Of a stretch of 9,930 nucleotides of DNA, positions 6,607 through 9,930 are shown piece after piece. The translations under genes and the position numbers were made by a program. Within the stretch, counting starts at the first letter, position 1. Every line of letters starts with the position of its first letter. Below the pieces are notes generated by a model. It worked only from the letters and a program-made list of their open reading frames with translations, was not told where the DNA came from and made no database searches. The stretch is taken from NCBI GenBank assembly GCA_016220045.1, contig JACRIP010000531.1, positions 1 through 9,930 on the forward strand, read 5' to 3'. This DNA is from Planctomycetota bacterium (GTDB lineage Bacteria; Planctomycetota; MHYJ01; WSZJ01; JACPWG01).

Positions 6607-8820
6607 CTACTTCGGGGCCACCTCCGGGATCGACACCGTCACCGTGCGGCCCTCGATCACCTCCTGCTCGGTTACCTCGAAGGTCGTGATGACGCGCCCG
6701 GTGGCGGGGTCCTTAACCAGGTACGGCCCGGGGACATGGACCGCGCCGTTCCAGGCGCGAGTGGCGTAGGGGACGGAATAGCTGAACCGATCTAGAGCGG
6801 TGAAGGCGAGCCAGCCCTTGCGTCCAACGTTGGTGATAAAGTCGACGCGAATGATGCAGATCCCGAGGGGAATCGGAGTGTGCAAAATCCTCACCTCGGC
6901 ACTCTTGACCCGCTGGTACAACGCGAGTGCGCAAGGGTGACTCCCGGCCGGGGTCCGAGTTTCCACGACGAGCCGGAGGTCGCCGATATGCGGCAGTGGG
7001 AGTGCCAGTGTGCCCGGTTCCGGCTCCACTTCGCTCCCATCCTGCGCCAGACGCTCGGCCAGCCGGATGGGCTGGATCGAGAAGCCTCGTGGGTTGCCGG
7101 TAGCCGGCCGGTCGATGAGCACGTAGCCGACGGCCGGCTCAGAGCTGCAGCCCCCCCATGCGCTGTGGATCTCGAACTTGGCCTCCCGCTCCAGCCCATA
7201 CCCCAGATTGTCCGCCACCACCGGCCGGTGCGCGACGTACTTCAGGTGATTACCCCATGTCCAGGGGGCCGCGATACAGTATTCGGGCGGCTCTCCATCG
7301 GCGACATCGCGCACCGGCGGCGTGTGGTCGCGGATCCAATCGAGGAAATCGTAGAGCTCATCGGTCACGCCGCTCGGGCTGTCCACGAACGACAACGTGA
7401 GCGAGGCGGGCAACCAGAGGAGCGCGACCAGGACCGCGACGATCGCCGCGACGCGCCGGCGCGGTCGCGCGCGGCCGGCCACCGCTCCCCCCACCAGGTC
7501 CGCCAGCGCCGGCGCCAGCCACGCCAGCGGCACCGCCATCACGTACACGAACCGGCTCACCCACCCCGCCGCCGCCCACGCCCCCACTGCCCACACCAGC
7601 GCGACCCCGGGCCGCACGCGCGCCGCGCCCGCCGGCGCCCGCACGAGCGTCAGCACGCCGACCGCCGGCAGGACCCACGCCGCCGGCGTCGCAAAGCGCG
7701 GCCACATCCCGGCCAGCGCAAACAGCGGCTGCCCCTCGCTCGAGAGGCGATTCACCCCGATCTCCCTGAACTCGCTCGCACCCAGCAGCGCCCCCACCTG
7801 CGGCCCGAGCCACAGCGCGCAGGTCTTCGCGATCAGCACACCCCACAGCATCGCCCACAGCCCGAACTCGCGCCCAGGCTTCGCCGGACAGCGGCGCGCC
7901 AGCCCCGCCAGCCCCGCAAAATACGCCGCCGCCGCCCCCGCGATCATCAGGTGAACGCTGGAGAGCCCCTCGTAGGCGACGATCCCACGCTGCCAGTACT
8001 CGCTCCCCTGCGCCATGATGAAGAGCATGACCGTGAGCCCGCCGAACGCCCACGCATGCAGGGCGCACCAGCGGACGCGCCGCTCCGCATCGTGGCGCGC
8101 CGCCCACAGCGGCACGTGCGCCGCCGCGAAGAAGATCGCCAGATACAGCGGGAATCCGTGCCAGGCAAGCGGCAGGAGGGTGAGGCACCCGGCCAAGAGC
8201 GCCGCATCGAGCCCCCGCCACGCCGCCGCGTCCGCCAGCCGCAGTTGCACCGCGATCAGGAGCGCGACGAAGAGCGCCTCCAGGACGTGATGGTCCACCC
8301 GCCCGAACAGCGAATACAGGACATGCCCGGGCAGGATGGCGAGAATGATCGGCGCCGCGCGCGCGACCCAGCCCTCCCCGAAAAGCCGCCAGGCCACGCA
8401 CCCCACCGGGACGACCGCCAACGCCCCGAGCAGCGGAATCAGGCAGGAGGCGATCCACTCGCAGAGCGCGCGACTTGGATGCCCCCAGCCCGCGACCAGC
8501 GCCAGGGTCGCCACGCCGAAGTCCAGCAGCGGCGCCCAGGGACAGATCGAGCCGTACGGGTGATTCGAGAAGCGGTCGAACGCCGGCGTCCACGGGTAGT
8601 TCGCGAGCGTCTGCTCGATCCGCCGCAGATGCTGGCAGGCGTCCGGATCGGTGATCCGAATGCACCCGTCCGGCCGCACGTAGTCCCACGCCCCCCAGCA
8701 GCGGACCGCGAGCGCGAGGAGAAAGGCGCACGCGAGCCAGCGGCGGCGCGCGGCAACTCCCACTGCGGATGGGTTCGTTGGGTGATCCGGTGACGGGGTG
8801 GTCGACTCACCGAGCGCCAT
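6607..8820 (-). CDS. STT3-like oligosaccharyltransferase-family membrane protein
   Basis: I take ATG 8818-8820 (737 residues). A GTG at 8875-8877 keeps the frame open, but that would translate through the hairpin at 8843-8866; no strong ribosome site supports either start. The N-terminal ~475 residues are strongly hydrophobic with roughly a dozen membrane spans, and the C-terminal ~260 are a soluble, beta-rich domain. STT3/PglB/AglB features are in the expected order: an acidic DPD in the first external loop (58-60, in RITDPDACQHLRRIE), followed by HPYGSICPWAPLLD (87-100); GRVDHHVLEALF (173-184), the second acidic motif; and LSSEGQP (359-365), equivalent to TIxE with Glu362. At the soluble domain entry, PWTWGNHLKYVAHRPVVADN (519-538) occupies the WWDYG position. 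Known family members move a lipid-linked glycan to Asn in an extracytoplasmic sequon. Donor and acceptor here are unknown, and another polyprenyl-linked sugar transfer is possible. It follows the beta-propeller gene, with no glycan-assembly genes beside it. Confidence 0.82.
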   Translation of the reverse strand: MALGESTTPSPDHPTNPSAVGVAARRRWLACAFLLALAVRCWGAWDYVRPDGCIRITDPDACQHLRRIEQTLANYPWTPAFDRFSNHPYGSICPWAPLLDFGVATLALVAGWGHPSRALCEWIASCLIPLLGALAVVPVGCVAWRLFGEGWVARAAPIILAILPGHVLYSLFGRVDHHVLEALFVALLIAVQLRLADAAAWRGLDAALLAGCLTLLPLAWHGFPLYLAIFFAAAHVPLWAARHDAERRVRWCALHAWAFGGLTVMLFIMAQGSEYWQRGIVAYEGLSSVHLMIAGAAAAYFAGLAGLARRCPAKPGREFGLWAMLWGVLIAKTCALWLGPQVGALLGASEFREIGVNRLSSEGQPLFALAGMWPRFATPAAWVLPAVGVLTLVRAPAGAARVRPGVALVWAVGAWAAAGWVSRFVYVMAVPLAWLAPALADLVGGAVAGRARPRRRVAAIVAVLVALLWLPASLTLSFVDSPSGVTDELYDFLDWIRDHTPPVRDVADGEPPEYCIAAPWTWGNHLKYVAHRPVVADNLGYGLEREAKFEIHSAWGGCSSEPAVGYVLIDRPATGNPRGFSIQPIRLAERLAQDGSEVEPEPGTLALPLPHIGDLRLVVETRTPAGSHPCALALYQRVKSAEVRILHTPIPLGICIIRVDFITNVGRKGWLAFTALDRFSYSVPYATRAWNGAVHVPGPYLVKDPATGRVITTFEVTEQEVIEGRTVTVSIPEVAPK

Positions 8821-8842
8821 GCCGAGCGTCCGCCCAAAAGCA

Positions 8843-8866
8843 AGGGGCGGCCTTGCGGCCGCCCCT
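8843..8866 (-). terminator. Intrinsic-terminator-like hairpin after the beta-propeller gene
   Basis: On the minus strand a perfect 10-bp stem, AGGGGCGGCC / GGCCGCCCCT, closes a GCAA tetraloop (GNRA type, which is very stable). It is followed by TGCTTTTG, a short T-rich tail. It starts 36 nt after the stop codon of the PQQ-type protein and ends 22 nt before the chosen ATG of the STT3-like gene. It therefore probably terminates or attenuates transcription between the two genes. No good promoter is visible between the hairpin and that ATG, so partial read-through may supply the downstream gene. Confidence 0.6.
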
Positions 8867-8902
8867 GCGGTATTCACCTGATTGTCGGCCGCGCGCCCCG
8901 CG

Positions 8903-9930
8903 CTAGAAGTTCACCTTCGACTCCGTCGCGCAGAAGATCAACCCGTCGTGGGTCGCGAAGTACATCTTCTGCGAGTCCGGATTGCTCACGAGGACCGGGA
9001 AGTTGCCCGCGGAGTAGCGGGCCTCGATATTCCCCGTGGCCTCGTTGACGCCGACGATCTCCCAGTCCGGCATCAGCACCCAGGTCCAGTGCTGCGTCCG
9101 CCCGAGGAAGCGCTCGCCGTTCGGCACGCCCCACTTCTTCTTGCCGTCCACGCCGACCGCCAGGAACAGGTTGTCGTCGGACCGGACGTACACGGTCTTG
9201 CCCGATACGACCGGCGTGCGCGTGATCGGGGCCGTCGTCTCGAGCTTCCACTTCACGACGCCGGTGTTCCGGTCGAGGGCATACAGCGCGTAGTCGGTGC
9301 TGCCGACGAAGAGCGTGTTCTCCCAGACCACCGGATCGGCGACGATCGCCTTTTCGGTCTTGTACTGCCAGCCCGCCTGGCCGTCATTCGCCAGCGCATA
9401 GACCGACCCGTCGTTCGACGTGACGTAGGTGCTCGGATCCACGTGCACCGGCGTGGTGTTGCACACCTCGGCGAGCCGGGCAAACCAGGCTTCGGTGCGG
9501 GTGCGCACGTCGATCGCGTGCAGGCGCTGGAGCTGGAAGGAGCCGACCAGCAGGTACTGCGTGGTCGCGAAGAGCGGGCTGGAGGGCGAGAATTCGAGGG
9601 GCTGGGTCCAGTAGTGGTGCCCGCCCAACCGGTCCAGGCAGTGGATGCGGTCCTCGGCCATCAGGTAGATCAGGTCGCCGTCTTCGACCGTGGTCAGTCG
9701 GCCCTTCGCGTCGCGCAGTTCGTTCTCGAACTTGGCGATATCTTCGCGGTTCTTCTCGGCGCGGGCCTTTTCGACCTTGCCGAGGGTGACGTTGATCTGC
9801 TCCTGCTGCGCCGCGATCTGGTCCAGGATGCCGACGGCCGGCGCCGGCCGGCTCTGCAGCCGCGCGCCCACGTGATAGGCCCAGCGCGTGAAACCGGAGG
9901 CGGCGTCGAGCGCGTACACGTAGTGGTCGC
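8903..9930 (-). CDS. PQQ-type beta-propeller repeat protein, 5'-truncated, with coiled-coil insert
   Basis: The frame is open from the right edge to the TAG at 8903-8905, giving 341 visible residues. The GTG at 9917-9919 is an internal valine, since the reading ...DHYVYALD continues upstream. Blade motifs of the PQQ/BamB-like type recur: YALDAASGFTRWAY, LHAIDVRTRTEAWF, VYALANDGQAGWQY, LYALDRNTGVVKWKL, FLAVGVDGKKKWGV and VGVNEATGNIEARY, so at least six blades are at least partly present. Tryptophan and Gly residues are at the docking positions in most. Between the first visible blade and the next lies a charged helical stretch of about 46 residues (nucleotides about 9692-9829) with strong heptad character, predicted to be a coiled-coil hairpin. 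No quinone-dehydrogenase catalytic residues can be identified, so a structural, envelope-associated or binding role is more likely than an enzyme. The signal peptide, if any, is outside the window. The C-terminus (...FCATESKVNF) ends the last blade. Confidence 0.87.
   Translation of the reverse strand, partial: DHYVYALDAASGFTRWAYHVGARLQSRPAPAVGILDQIAAQQEQINVTLGKVEKARAEKNREDIAKFENELRDAKGRLTTVEDGDLIYLMAEDRIHCLDRLGGHHYWTQPLEFSPSSPLFATTQYLLVGSFQLQRLHAIDVRTRTEAWFARLAEVCNTTPVHVDPSTYVTSNDGSVYALANDGQAGWQYKTEKAIVADPVVWENTLFVGSTDYALYALDRNTGVVKWKLETTAPITRTPVVSGKTVYVRSDDNLFLAVGVDGKKKWGVPNGERFLGRTQHWTWVLMPDWEIVGVNEATGNIEARYSAGNFPVLVSNPDSQKMYFATHDGLIFCATESKVNF

Noticed and set aside
6880..8793. A 637-codon plus-strand frame opposite the STT3-like gene
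   Set aside because: The product is Arg/Pro/His/Gln-rich low-complexity sequence with no domain, typical of the antisense of a hydrophobic membrane protein.
8821..8877. N-terminal extension of the STT3-like protein from GTG 8877
   Set aside because: It would encode the terminator-like hairpin and shows no ribosome site. The ATG at 8820 is preferred, but this is not proven.

Overview
This is a 9.9 kb stretch of GC-rich bacterial chromosome with densely packed housekeeping and cell-envelope genes. I see no tRNA, rRNA, CRISPR array, insertion sequence, phage gene or plasmid function. The host is a Gram-negative-type bacterium with sigma70-like promoters and Shine-Dalgarno sites. The gene mix (a HEAT-repeat lipoprotein, a Uma2 nuclease-fold protein, a bacterial STT3-like protein, a PQQ-type beta-propeller and a short CxxC protein) is reminiscent of Planctomycetota or neighbouring high-GC phyla. 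That placement is inference, and nothing in the window fixes the phylum.

Left block, minus strand, 4870 down to 1: a clear promoter drives ileS (isoleucyl-tRNA synthetase). It is followed by a HEAT-repeat lipoprotein and a small double-CxxC protein that runs off the left edge. Gaps of 67 and 12 nt suggest one transcription unit.

Divergent control region, 4842-4946: back-to-back promoters for ileS and mazG each have a TTGACC -35 box. The DNA between the two -35 boxes is a degenerate 7-bp tandem repeat.

Centre, plus strand, 4984-6483: mazG encodes a tandem-domain nucleotide pyrophosphohydrolase with a proline-rich N-terminus. A Uma2-family protein follows, with its own extended -10 promoter and an extremely short leader.

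Right block, minus strand, 9930 down to 6607: a 5'-truncated PQQ-type beta-propeller protein with a coiled-coil insert is followed by a 737-residue STT3-like integral membrane protein. That protein keeps the acidic catalytic motifs of oligosaccharyltransferases, but its WWDYG sequon-binding motif is altered. Near-identical GGGGCGGCC/GGCCGCCCC hairpins lie 36-38 nt past the stop codon of each of these two genes.

The strongest candidates for something undescribed are the STT3-like protein with its altered acceptor motif and the heptamer array placed exactly between two divergent promoters. I do not see a convincing new multi-gene defence or mobile system here.
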